DNA from: an uncultured beta proteobacterium
Lineage (GTDB): Bacteria > Pseudomonadota > Gammaproteobacteria > Burkholderiales > Rhodocyclaceae
NCBI GenBank assembly: GCA_903917505.1
Contig: CAIXAY010000036.1
Location: 1 to 12,962, forward strand
Length of the DNA: 12,962 bases
Reading direction: 5' to 3'
Below, piece by piece: positions 7,646 to 12,962 of this stretch. The notes beneath the pieces are model-generated. The model made no database searches. It was given only the letters and a program-made list of their open reading frames with translations, and was not told where the DNA came from. Position 1 is the first letter of the stretch. Every line of letters begins with the position of its first letter. The position numbers and the translations under genes are program-made.

Positions 7646-8329
7646 TTACAGAATCTGTTGTACGTCGGTGAAATTGAAAGTCCCAAGTGCGCCGAGATCG
7701 AGCAGGAATCCGCTCCCCGACCGGACAAGAGCAGAAACTGTGCCAACCTGCAACGGGCTGACCGTGACGCTGTTGCTGCCTTGCGTGGCGCTGACCGAGA
7801 ATTTGTAGGTGCCGTCGGCCATGGTTGCGCCCGCGCTGTTCGTCCCGTCCCAGGCGATGTCGAGAACGCCGGCTTTTTGCGCCCCCAGCGATTCGGTCTG
7901 CACGACATTGCCGCTGGCATCGCTGATCGTCAGCGTGACCTGATCGGCCGCCCCGGAAAGGTTGACGCCGGCATACGCCGCGCCGCTGCTCAAGGCCAGC
8001 TGCGAACCCGGAACCAGCACGTTCTTGCCGATCATCGCGGCCGCCTGCAGGGATTGACTGGTGCCGGCGCTATCGACCAGCGAACTCAAAGTTGTATTGA
8101 GCTTGTCGATGCCCGAGACCGTGCTCATCTGAGCCAGTTGGCTGGTCATCTGCGCGTTGTCCATCGGATTGAGCGGATCCTGATTCTTCAGCTGCGTGAC
8201 CAGCAATTTGAGAAAGGTATCCTGCGCCTCCTGTGTGCTCGAAGTCGTCGTCGTGCTGCTCGCCGTATTCGTCGCGTTGATCGAAGAAAAAACGTTGCCG
8301 GAGGTGGTTGTTGCCGCTACGCTTGACAT
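7646..8329 (-). CDS. flgD: FlgD, hook cap / hook assembly scaffold
   Basis: FlgD sits at the tip of the growing hook and guides FlgE insertion. The product is 227 aa. A Ser/Thr-rich N-terminus (1-33) precedes the diagnostic block DTFLKLLVTQLKNQDPLNPM (about 37-56) and then DNAQMTSQLAQMSTVSGID. The C-terminal half is the FlgD Ig-like/Tudor-like region with AWDGTNSAGATMADGTYKF (about 160-178). The start ATG at 8329 has AGGAGA about 7 nt upstream, a strong site. The gene lies between flgC and flgE as in most flagellar operons. Confidence 0.96.
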   Translation of the reverse strand: MSSVAATTTSGNVFSSINATNTASSTTTTSSTQEAQDTFLKLLVTQLKNQDPLNPMDNAQMTSQLAQMSTVSGIDKLNTTLSSLVDSAGTSQSLQAAAMIGKNVLVPGSQLALSSGAAYAGVNLSGAADQVTLTISDASGNVVQTESLGAQKAGVLDIAWDGTNSAGATMADGTYKFSVSATQGSNSVTVSPLQVGTVSALVRSGSGFLLDLGALGTFNFTDVQQIL

Positions 8330-8353
8330 GTGTGTCTCCTGGGAATCCGAAAA

Positions 8354-8758
8354 TTACTGGCCAAGCGTCAATGTCTTGAGCAGCAGCTGCTTGGCGGTAT
8401 TCATGACGTCGGCATTGGTCTGATAAGAACGCGAGGCCGAAATCATGTTGACCATTTCGTCGACCGCGTTGACGTTCGGCATCATCACGTAGCCCTTGTC
8501 GTCGGCCGCCGGATTGCGCGGGTCATAGATCATGCGCCCGGGGCTCGGGTCCTCGATCACCTGCCTGACGCGCACGCCCTGCCCCCCCTGACCGTTGGCC
8601 GGCATCGCTTCGAAAATGACCTGCTTGGCGCGGTAGGGCTGGCCATCCGGCCCGGCGATGCTGTCGGCATTGGCAAGATTGCTGGCCACCGCGTTCAGGC
8701 GCATCGACTGTGCGGTCAGGGCGCTGCCGGCGATATTGAAGACATTGAACAGGCTCAT
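8354..8758 (-). CDS. flgC: FlgC, proximal rod protein
   Basis: FlgC is a small proximal rod subunit. The product is 134 aa, the standard size. N-terminal [20 protein letters not shown] and anchor [20 protein letters not shown] (about 22-41) match the family, followed by [10 protein letters not shown]. The C-terminus [20 protein letters not shown] then [17 protein letters not shown] is the D0 helix. The start lies 5 nt after the flgB stop, and its ribosome site (AAGGAT) overlaps the flgB 3' end, so the two are probably translationally coupled. Confidence 0.97.
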   Translation of the reverse strand: MSLFNVFNIAGSALTAQSMRLNAVASNLANADSIAGPDGQPYRAKQVIFEAMPANGQGGQGVRVRQVIEDPSPGRMIYDPRNPAADDKGYVMMPNVNAVDEMVNMISASRSYQTNADVMNTAKQLLLKTLTLGQ

Positions 8759-8763
8759 GACGA

Positions 8764-9165
8764 TTATCCTTGCGTCGCTGCCGTCAGCATCTTGAGCTGG
8801 TTGGTGATGAAGGTCAGACCGGCTTCATACTGAACAGCGTTGTCGGAAAATTGCGCCCGCTCGACATCCATCTCGACGGTATTGCCGTCAAGGCTGGTTT
8901 GGGTCGGCGTTCGATACAGCAGGCGCGCCGGACCGCTCGCGATCCCGCCCGACAGGTGCCCGGGCGAAGTGGTGGCCAGCGCGAGGCTGCCGCTGCTGCG
9001 GCCATTGGCGGCTTCCTTCAGCGCCGTGGCGAAGTCGAAGTCGCGCGCCTTGTAGTTGGGCGTGTCGGCATTGGCAATGTTGTTCGCCAGGACCTGCTGG
9101 CGATAGGCGCGCAAGCCCAGCGCCTGCTGCTGAAACGAAAGTGCATTATCGAGTTTGCTGATCAC
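8764..9165 (-). CDS. flgB: FlgB, proximal rod protein, first gene of the hook-basal-body operon
   Basis: FlgB joins the MS ring and FliE to the rod. The product is 133 aa, a normal size. The rod-family motif is [20 protein letters not shown] (about 25-44), and the C-terminal part [20 protein letters not shown] is typical of FlgB. The start is GTG at 9165, with GGAG five nt upstream. It is the first gene behind the sigma-54 promoter at 9216-9202, whose predicted transcript begins about 25 nt ahead of this start. It therefore sets expression of everything down to flgJ and probably flgK. Confidence 0.96.
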   Translation of the reverse strand: MISKLDNALSFQQQALGLRAYRQQVLANNIANADTPNYKARDFDFATALKEAANGRSSGSLALATTSPGHLSGGIASGPARLLYRTPTQTSLDGNTVEMDVERAQFSDNAVQYEAGLTFITNQLKMLTAATQG

Positions 9166-9201
9166 GGTGACTCCGCTTTGACTTTACGCAAGGTGCTCTA
9201 C

Positions 9202-9216
9202 GCAATTGTCGTGCCA
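9202..9216 (-). promoter_or_regulatory. Sigma-54 (RpoN) promoter of the flgB operon
   Basis: The minus strand reads TGGCACG-ACAA-TTGC from 9216 to 9202. The known sigma-54 consensus is TGGCACG-N4-TTGCW. The -24 box is a full match, the GG/GC spacing is correct, and only the base after TTGC departs (G for A/T). Transcription would start near 9190 and give a leader of about 25 nt before flgB. Such promoters need an enhancer-binding activator (FleQ/FlrC type), which is not encoded in this window. Confidence 0.9.
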
Positions 9217-9278
9217 TGCGCCAAACAGCCCGTGCGCGCGCCCGGGCCGGCTGAAATCGCCCCGGCCAGCGGCAAGAA

Positions 9279-9293
9279 CGGCAAAATTTGCCG
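9279..9293. repeat. 15-bp palindrome upstream of flgA
   Basis: CGGCAAA-A-TTTGCCG has 7-bp arms around one central A. It nearly matches the perfect 14-bp palindrome at the flgK promoter. It lies about 63 bp behind the sigma-54 -24 box of the flgB operon and about 66 bp ahead of flgA, a position suited to an activator or repressor site. Function is not shown by sequence alone. Confidence 0.5.
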
Positions 9294-9313
9294 GGCAGTC
9301 GGGGCGGGACGAC

Positions 9314-9329
9314 GGGCTTGTGCTTCGCT
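9314..9329 (+). promoter_or_regulatory. Weak candidate sigma-54 promoter for flgA
   Basis: GGGCTTGTGCTTCGCT has GG and GC at the sigma-54 spacing (10 nt between them) and matches about half of the other consensus positions. It would start transcription near 9340, ahead of flgA at 9359. The match is poor compared with the flgB site, and I offer it only because flgA has no other visible promoter. Confidence 0.25.
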
Positions 9330-9358
9330 ATCGCGCGCTGATCAGGCAAAATAGCGCC

Positions 9359-10060
9359 ATGAGATTCCCCCATCCGATTGCTTGCTCCGGCAAGTCCCGC
9401 GCAGGCTTCTTGCTGTGGCTCCTGCTTCCACTGCTGGCGCAGGCGCAGAACACCCTGTACAGCACGCTCGATGACTACCTGCGCACGCAAACGCAGGGCT
9501 TGCCTGGCAAAGTCACGTACAGCATCAGCCAGCTCGACTCGCGCACGCAACTCTCGCCATGCAGCGCGTTCGAGCCTTTTCTGCCGGTCGGCAGCAGGCT
9601 TTGGGGCAAGGCAACGGTCGGCGTTCGCTGTCTTGGTCCGGCGACGTGGACGGTCTACGTTCCGGTGCAGGTGAACGTCGCCGGCGACTATTTCATTTCG
9701 GCGCGCACGATGCCCGCGGGTTACGTCATCGGCGCGGCGGATATCGTCGTTCGCAGCGGCGACCTGTCGACGCTGCCGGCGACCGTCATCACCGATCAGA
9801 ATCAGGCCATCGGCAAAACCGTGAAGAACGGATTTTCTGCCGGTCAGCCGCTGCGCAGCGACCAGCTGATCGCCGCGTGGGCGGTGCAGCAGGGTCAGAG
9901 CGTCAAGATGCTGTCGAGCGGTCCGGGATTCAGTGTCAGCAGCGAGGGCAAGGCGCTGAACAACGCGGTCGCCGGCCAGCTTGTGCAGGTTCGCACAAAC
10001 ACCGGGCAGACGCTCAGCGGCATTGCCCGGCCGGGCGGGATCGTCGAAATCTCGCAGTGA
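9359..10060 (+). CDS. flgA: FlgA, P-ring assembly chaperone
   Basis: FlgA is a periplasmic chaperone that helps FlgI form the P ring. The product is 233 aa from the ATG at 9359. It has a Sec signal peptide (hydrophobic core FLLWLLLPLLA at 17-27, likely cleavage near AQA/QN at 29-30). Two cysteines, Cys68 and Cys91, could form a disulfide. The SAF-type region starts near residue 115 (ARTMPAGYVIGAADIV), and the C-terminal ChapFlgA part has LVQVRTNTGQTLSGIARPGG. The frame is open upstream to an ATG at 9206, but that extension would run through the divergent promoter region and mask the signal peptide. It stands divergent to flgB and ahead of flgM. Confidence 0.94.
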   Translation: MRFPHPIACSGKSRAGFLLWLLLPLLAQAQNTLYSTLDDYLRTQTQGLPGKVTYSISQLDSRTQLSPCSAFEPFLPVGSRLWGKATVGVRCLGPATWTVYVPVQVNVAGDYFISARTMPAGYVIGAADIVVRSGDLSTLPATVITDQNQAIGKTVKNGFSAGQPLRSDQLIAAWAVQQGQSVKMLSSGPGFSVSSEGKALNNAVAGQLVQVRTNTGQTLSGIARPGGIVEISQ

Positions 10061-10063
10061 GCC

Positions 10064-10076
10064 GCCCGGCCCGGGC
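10064..10076 (+). terminator. Small GC hairpin just after flgA (doubtful terminator)
   Basis: GCCCG-GCC-CGGGC forms a 5-bp GC stem with a 3-nt loop starting 4 nt after the flgA stop. No T-run follows, so it is not a standard intrinsic terminator. A similar palindrome lies inside the end of flgA at 10025-10036. It may only slow read-through into the flgM promoter region. Confidence 0.2.
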
Positions 10077-10091
10077 TGCGCAAATTAGTGC

Positions 10092-10118
10092 TAAAGTTCT
10101 TGCGTTCCAGGCCGATAG
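10092..10118 (+). promoter_or_regulatory. Sigma-28 (FliA) promoter of flgM-flgN
   Basis: TAAA at 10092-10095 is followed after exactly 15 nt by GCCGATAG at 10111-10118. The known sigma-28 consensus TAAA-N15-GCCGATAA differs only in the last base. The transcript would start near 10125, about 28 nt before flgM. FliA would thus raise its own anti-sigma factor and the FlgN chaperone, the familiar class 3 feedback. Confidence 0.92.
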
Positions 10119-10152
10119 CAGGTGTGAGCAGAAAATTTTTTGGGGCATTGCC

Positions 10153-10437
10153 ATGAAGATCGAAGGTTCAACCAAGCCCGCCGGAGCACCCCTGATCAAG
10201 GAGACGCGGGCGAATTCGGCCGGCAAGTCGGCATCGGCGAGCAACGACGATGTGCAGTTGAGCGCCGTTTCCGCGCAATTGATTGCCTCGGATGACGGGC
10301 AAGCGTTCGACGCGGCCCGGGTATCGGAGATCAAGCGGGCAATAGCCGACGGCCAATTCACGATCAATGCCGGCGCGATCGCCGACCGCTTGATCGCCTC
10401 TGCCAAGGAACTCGTTGATTCGCAGCGGCAGGCCTGA
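10153..10437 (+). CDS. flgM: FlgM, anti-sigma-28 factor
   Basis: FlgM binds FliA and blocks late flagellar genes until it is exported through the finished hook. The product is 94 aa, the usual length. The N-terminal half is polar and probably disordered (MKIEGSTKPAG... with many Ser, Ala and Asp), as known for exported FlgM. The C-terminal sigma-binding helices carry the family pattern VSEIKRAIADGQFTINAGAI (about 57-76) followed by ADRLIASAKELV. It lies directly behind a strong sigma-28 promoter. The flgN reading frame begins at or before its stop codon. Its target, FliA, is encoded convergently 2 kb away. Confidence 0.95.
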   Translation: MKIEGSTKPAGAPLIKETRANSAGKSASASNDDVQLSAVSAQLIASDDGQAFDAARVSEIKRAIADGQFTINAGAIADRLIASAKELVDSQRQA

Positions 10438-10438
10438 T

Positions 10439-10927
10439 TTGGCCCCTGTGCAGACGTCCGGAACAGCCGCCTTTCTGAAAGCGCTAGGCGCCGAGCTTGA
10501 GGCTGTGCAGCAATTTGTCGATCTGCTCAAACTTGAACAGACGGAACTGAGTACGGGAAGCACCAACGCGCTGCCCGAACTGTCCGAGCGAAAGAGCACA
10601 CTCGCCATCCATCTGAGCGAGCTCGCGGCGCAGCGCAACACAGCCCTCGCTGCGCAAGGCCTGGGCGCCGACCGTGCCGGTCTCGACGCCTGGTGTGCAA
10701 AGCATCCGAGCGACAAAAAAGCCGCCAAGGCTTGGGCCGCGATCCTTGCCCTGGCCGGCGAGGCGCGCGAACTGATCCGCCTCAACGGGGCGCTGATCAA
10801 CATCCGCATGCAATACAACGCTCGCGCACTCGAAGCCTTGCGCGCCGGAAGCGCGACCCTCGACCTGTACGGGCCCGACGGGCAGTCTACCACACCGGGC
10901 AGCCGGCGCATCAACGACGCCGTTTAG
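10439..10927 (+). CDS. flgN: FlgN, export chaperone for FlgK and FlgL
   Basis: FlgN is a cytoplasmic, all-helical chaperone that carries the junction proteins FlgK and FlgL to the export gate. The product is about 162 aa. An N-terminal helix (FLKALGAELEAVQQFVDLLK) and the C-terminal family block LNGALINIRMQYNARALEAL then LYGPDGQ identify it. No ATG start exists. TTG at 10439, one base after the flgM stop with GGCAGG 5 nt ahead, is preferred. GTG at 10448 and TTG at 10415 (overlapping flgM) are alternatives. It ends 9 bp from the convergent motD stop. With flgK broken, one of its two clients is probably missing. Confidence 0.88.
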   Translation: MAPVQTSGTAAFLKALGAELEAVQQFVDLLKLEQTELSTGSTNALPELSERKSTLAIHLSELAAQRNTALAAQGLGADRAGLDAWCAKHPSDKKAAKAWAAILALAGEARELIRLNGALINIRMQYNARALEALRAGSATLDLYGPDGQSTTPGSRRINDAV

Positions 10928-10936
10928 GTTTCAGTC

Positions 10937-11728
10937 TTACTCGGTCTTGGGCTCGCTGCCCGCCTGCAGATCGACCTCTTTCCCCTTTTCCGGTATGGCC
11001 GAGTCGATCAATATCGTCACGCGGCGGTTGCGCGCGCGCCCGTCGGCCAGCAGGTTGGGTTCGACCGGGCGCGTATCGGCGTAACCGATCGCGGTCAGGC
11101 GTTCCGGCGCCACGTTGGCATCGGCGAACAGGCGCAAGACCGTCGTCGCGCGCACCGCCGATAGCTCCCAGTTGGACGGAAACTGCGGCGTGTTGATCGG
11201 CACGTTGTCGGTGTGGCCCTCGATGGTGATCGGGAAATCGGTCGGCGCCAGCACCTCGGCGATCGCTCGTATGGCCTTGCTCAGGACCGGCTGCACCTGC
11301 GCCTGGCCGGGCGAGAAAAGCACGCTGTCGTTGATTTCTATGGTCACCCCGCGGCTCGTCTCGAGCACCCGCACCTTGCCTTCGGCAATCAGCGGCGCCA
11401 TGACCTGCAGGATGTCCTTGGCGACATTGCGCATCTTGTCGCGCTGCCTGACCTTGGCGACCTCCTGCGCCTTCGGCGTCGCGCTCGGCTTCTGAAGGAC
11501 CGGCACCGGCGTGATCGGCGTGATCACCGCGGGCGACGAGGTATTTGTCTCGACGTTGCGGAAGGCGCTCGACACCGACTCGCTCAGGATGCGGTACTTT
11601 CCCTCGTTGACCGTCGACAGCGCATACATGACGACGAAGAAGGCGAACAGCAGCGTTATGAAATCGGCATAAGAGACGAGCCAGCGGTCGTGGTTCTCGT
11701 GATCCTGCAGGCGCTTGCGGTGAGCCAT
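10937..11728 (-). CDS. motD: MotD (MotB family), peptidoglycan-anchored stator protein
   Basis: This is the stator subunit that anchors the motor to peptidoglycan. The product is 263 aa. A short basic, His-rich N-terminus precedes a single membrane span (about 17-37) with WLVSYADFITLLFAFFVVMY, where Asp22 is the proton-binding residue. A plug-like stretch NEGKYRILSESVSSAF (41-56) and a Pro-rich linker (70-86) follow. The OmpA-like domain (about 125-242) has ITIEGHTDNVPI and the NWELSAVRA and RARNRRV motifs. NHDRWLVSYADFIT and the partner gene suggest the MotD type rather than classic MotB. It starts 2 nt after motC, so coupling is likely. The family is certain; the MotB/MotD choice is less so. 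Confidence 0.88.
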   Translation of the reverse strand: MAHRKRLQDHENHDRWLVSYADFITLLFAFFVVMYALSTVNEGKYRILSESVSSAFRNVETNTSSPAVITPITPVPVLQKPSATPKAQEVAKVRQRDKMRNVAKDILQVMAPLIAEGKVRVLETSRGVTIEINDSVLFSPGQAQVQPVLSKAIRAIAEVLAPTDFPITIEGHTDNVPINTPQFPSNWELSAVRATTVLRLFADANVAPERLTAIGYADTRPVEPNLLADGRARNRRVTILIDSAIPEKGKEVDLQAGSEPKTE

Positions 11729-11730
11729 GA

Positions 11731-12471
11731 TCAGAAAATATAGCCGCGCAGCCGGCTTTCGATGATGCGCGGATTGTCGCCGTTGGCGATGCCGACCAGC
11801 CCATCGACTATCATCTCGCGCTGCACGATCAGGCGGCCGATGTGCGCCTTGAGCTTGTTGGAGATCGGCAGGAAAACCAGATTGGCCAGGCCGACCCCGT
11901 AGATCGTCGCGACGAAGGCCACGGCGATGCCGGCGCCGAGTTTCGACGGATCGGAGAGATTCTCCATGACGTGGATCAGCCCCATCACCGCGCCGAGGAT
12001 GCCGATGGTCGGCGAATAGCCACCCGCGGCTTCCCAGATCCTGGCCGACAGCCTGAGCTCTTCTTCGTAGGTGCTGATCTCGACTTCGAGCACGTCGCGC
12101 AGCCGTTCCGGCTCGGCGCCATCGACCAGCAGCTGCAATCCCTTGCGGGCGAAATCATCCTTCAGCTGATTGATCACATTTTCCAGCGCCAGCAGGCCTT
12201 CGCGCCGCGAAACCTGGCTCCAGGTCGACACCTGCCTGATCAGCAGCAGATAATCTGAGGTCGGCGGGTACCATACCCAGCGCACCATGCGCAGGCCGCG
12301 CATGAAGGTGGCATAGGGGCTTTGCAGCATGACCGCGCCCAGGGTTCCGCCGACGACGATCAGCAAGGCCGTCGGCTGCGCCAGCGACGCGACATGGCCG
12401 CCCTCCATGACCTGGCCCCCGACGATCGCCACGACGCCCATGAGCAAACCGAGGATGCTGATCTTATCCAT
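11731..12471 (-). CDS. motC: MotC (MotA family), stator ion-channel protein
   Basis: Inner-membrane stator protein that, with MotD, turns proton flow into torque. The product is 246 aa from the ATG at 12471. Four membrane spans are visible: about 3-21, 33-50, 152-171 and 178-203. Conserved prolines Pro154 (GYSPTIGILG) and Pro202 (VFLPISNKL) lie in the last two. Cytoplasmic charged residues Arg90 and Glu97 (SRREGLLALEN) correspond to the MotA pair that contacts FliG. The N-terminus ISILGLLMG...GGQVMEGGH and the WVWYPP segment resemble Pseudomonas-type MotC. The start overlaps the fliA stop (ATGGATAA), which argues against the longer frame beginning at 12504. Confidence 0.9.
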   Translation of the reverse strand: MDKISILGLLMGVVAIVGGQVMEGGHVASLAQPTALLIVVGGTLGAVMLQSPYATFMRGLRMVRWVWYPPTSDYLLLIRQVSTWSQVSRREGLLALENVINQLKDDFARKGLQLLVDGAEPERLRDVLEVEISTYEEELRLSARIWEAAGGYSPTIGILGAVMGLIHVMENLSDPSKLGAGIAVAFVATIYGVGLANLVFLPISNKLKAHIGRLIVQREMIVDGLVGIANGDNPRIIESRLRGYIF

Positions 12472-12962
12472 TCTGCTTGGCTTTCTTCTTCTTGATGCCG
12501 GCACTGCCGAAGATGCGCGCGCGCAAGCGGGCTACCGCCTGGCTGTGCAACTGGCAAACCCGTGACTCGGTGACTCCCATGACTTCTCCGATCTCGCGCA
12601 GGTTGAGATCCTGCTCGTAATAGAGCGCCATCATCATTTTTTCGCGTTCCGGCAGCAATTCGATGCCTTGCACCAGCAAGCGGCGCAGGCTTTCGTCCTC
12701 GAGAATCTTCGACGGCTCGCTGGCGTCGTCCGTCAGGTGCCGCTCGAGAAATTCCTCGTCGCCGTCCGCGACCAGATCCTCGAAGGAAATGAGCTGATGC
12801 CCACGCGTATCCTGTAGCATCTTCTGGTAATCGGCAAGGGGCATGCCAAGCGCATTGGCCAGCTCGTTTTCGCTGGGCGCCCGGCCGAAGTCCTGCTCGA
12901 GCTGCGAAATCGCCACTTCGATGCGCCGATAATCGCGGCGCAGGCTGCGCGGCAGCCAGTCG
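12464..12962 (-). CDS. fliA: FliA, flagellar sigma-28 factor (3' part; N-terminus outside the window)
   Basis: FliA directs RNA polymerase to late flagellar promoters, such as those found here for flgM and flgK. The last 165 residues are present of an expected 235-240. The frame is open to the right edge and begins DWLPRSLRRDYRRIE, the conserved start of region 3, so the GTG at 12916 is an internal Val. Region 3 continues with QDFGRAPSENELANALGM. Region 4 is ELLPEREKMMMALYYEQDLN with the helix-turn-helix LREIGEVMGVTESRVCQLHS and the tail AVARLRARIFG. The gene ends in a Lys-rich KKKKAK tail and overlaps motC by 8 bp, placing the stators in its operon. Confidence 0.95.
   Translation of the reverse strand, partial: DWLPRSLRRDYRRIEVAISQLEQDFGRAPSENELANALGMPLADYQKMLQDTRGHQLISFEDLVADGDEEFLERHLTDDASEPSKILEDESLRRLLVQGIELLPEREKMMMALYYEQDLNLREIGEVMGVTESRVCQLHSQAVARLRARIFGSAGIKKKKAKQNG

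Noticed and set aside
7658..8326. 222-codon plus-strand frame opposite flgD
   Set aside because: Arg-rich shadow; flgD on the minus strand has clear family motifs and a good ribosome site.
9206..9358. N-terminal extension of flgA to an ATG at 9206
   Set aside because: It would begin within the flgB sigma-54 promoter and bury the signal peptide; the ATG at 9359 gives a normal FlgA.
10168..10914. 248-codon open frame on the minus strand
   Set aside because: Shadow of flgM and flgN, both identified by family motifs and a sigma-28 promoter.
12464..12916. A short gene starting at GTG 12916
   Set aside because: The frame continues to the window edge with conserved FliA region 3 sequence, so the GTG is an internal valine.
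1..12962. tRNA, rRNA, CRISPR array, defence or secretion system other than the flagellum
   Set aside because: No cloverleaf-like sequence, regular repeat-spacer pattern or matching protein family was seen; the window is filled by flagellar genes.

Overview
The window is one flagellar gene region of a GC-rich Gram-negative bacterium. LPS-ring and P-ring genes (flgH, flgI), a FlgJ fused to a muramidase-type domain, MotC/MotD-type stators and clear sigma-54 and sigma-28 promoters point to a proteobacterium. The order fliA-motC-motD / flgN-flgM-flgA / flgB...flgK suggests a betaproteobacterium, perhaps Rhodocyclales or Nitrosomonadales. That placement rests on gene order and protein style, not on a search.

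Layout, right to left. On the minus strand at 12962-10937 is the 3' part of fliA (sigma-28), then motC and motD. They are coupled by an 8-bp overlap and a 2-bp gap. A convergent plus-strand group, flgA, flgM and flgN, lies at 9359-10927. flgM has a textbook sigma-28 promoter. A divergent control region at 9166-9358 carries a near-perfect sigma-54 promoter that fires leftward into a long minus-strand operon, flgB-C-D-E-F-G-H-I-J-K (9165-110). It encodes the proximal rod, hook cap, hook, distal rod, L and P rings, rod cap/muramidase and first hook-filament junction protein. flgK has its own sigma-28 promoter in the flgJ-flgK gap.

The logic is the usual cascade. A sigma-54 activator would turn on the hook-basal-body operon. 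FlgM holds FliA until the hook is complete. Free FliA then drives flgM/flgN and flgK. FlgN is the export chaperone for FlgK and FlgL.

The unusual part is the left end. flgK is broken twice: an in-frame amber codon at 454-456, and a junction at about 109/110 where FlgK-like sequence stops and what looks like the left end of an insertion sequence begins (terminal TG, leader, Shine-Dalgarno, start of an ORF running off the window). All other flagellar genes look intact. I saw no tRNA, rRNA, CRISPR, defence system or wholly novel gene set. No gap between genes exceeds 300 bases, so coding density is high throughout.
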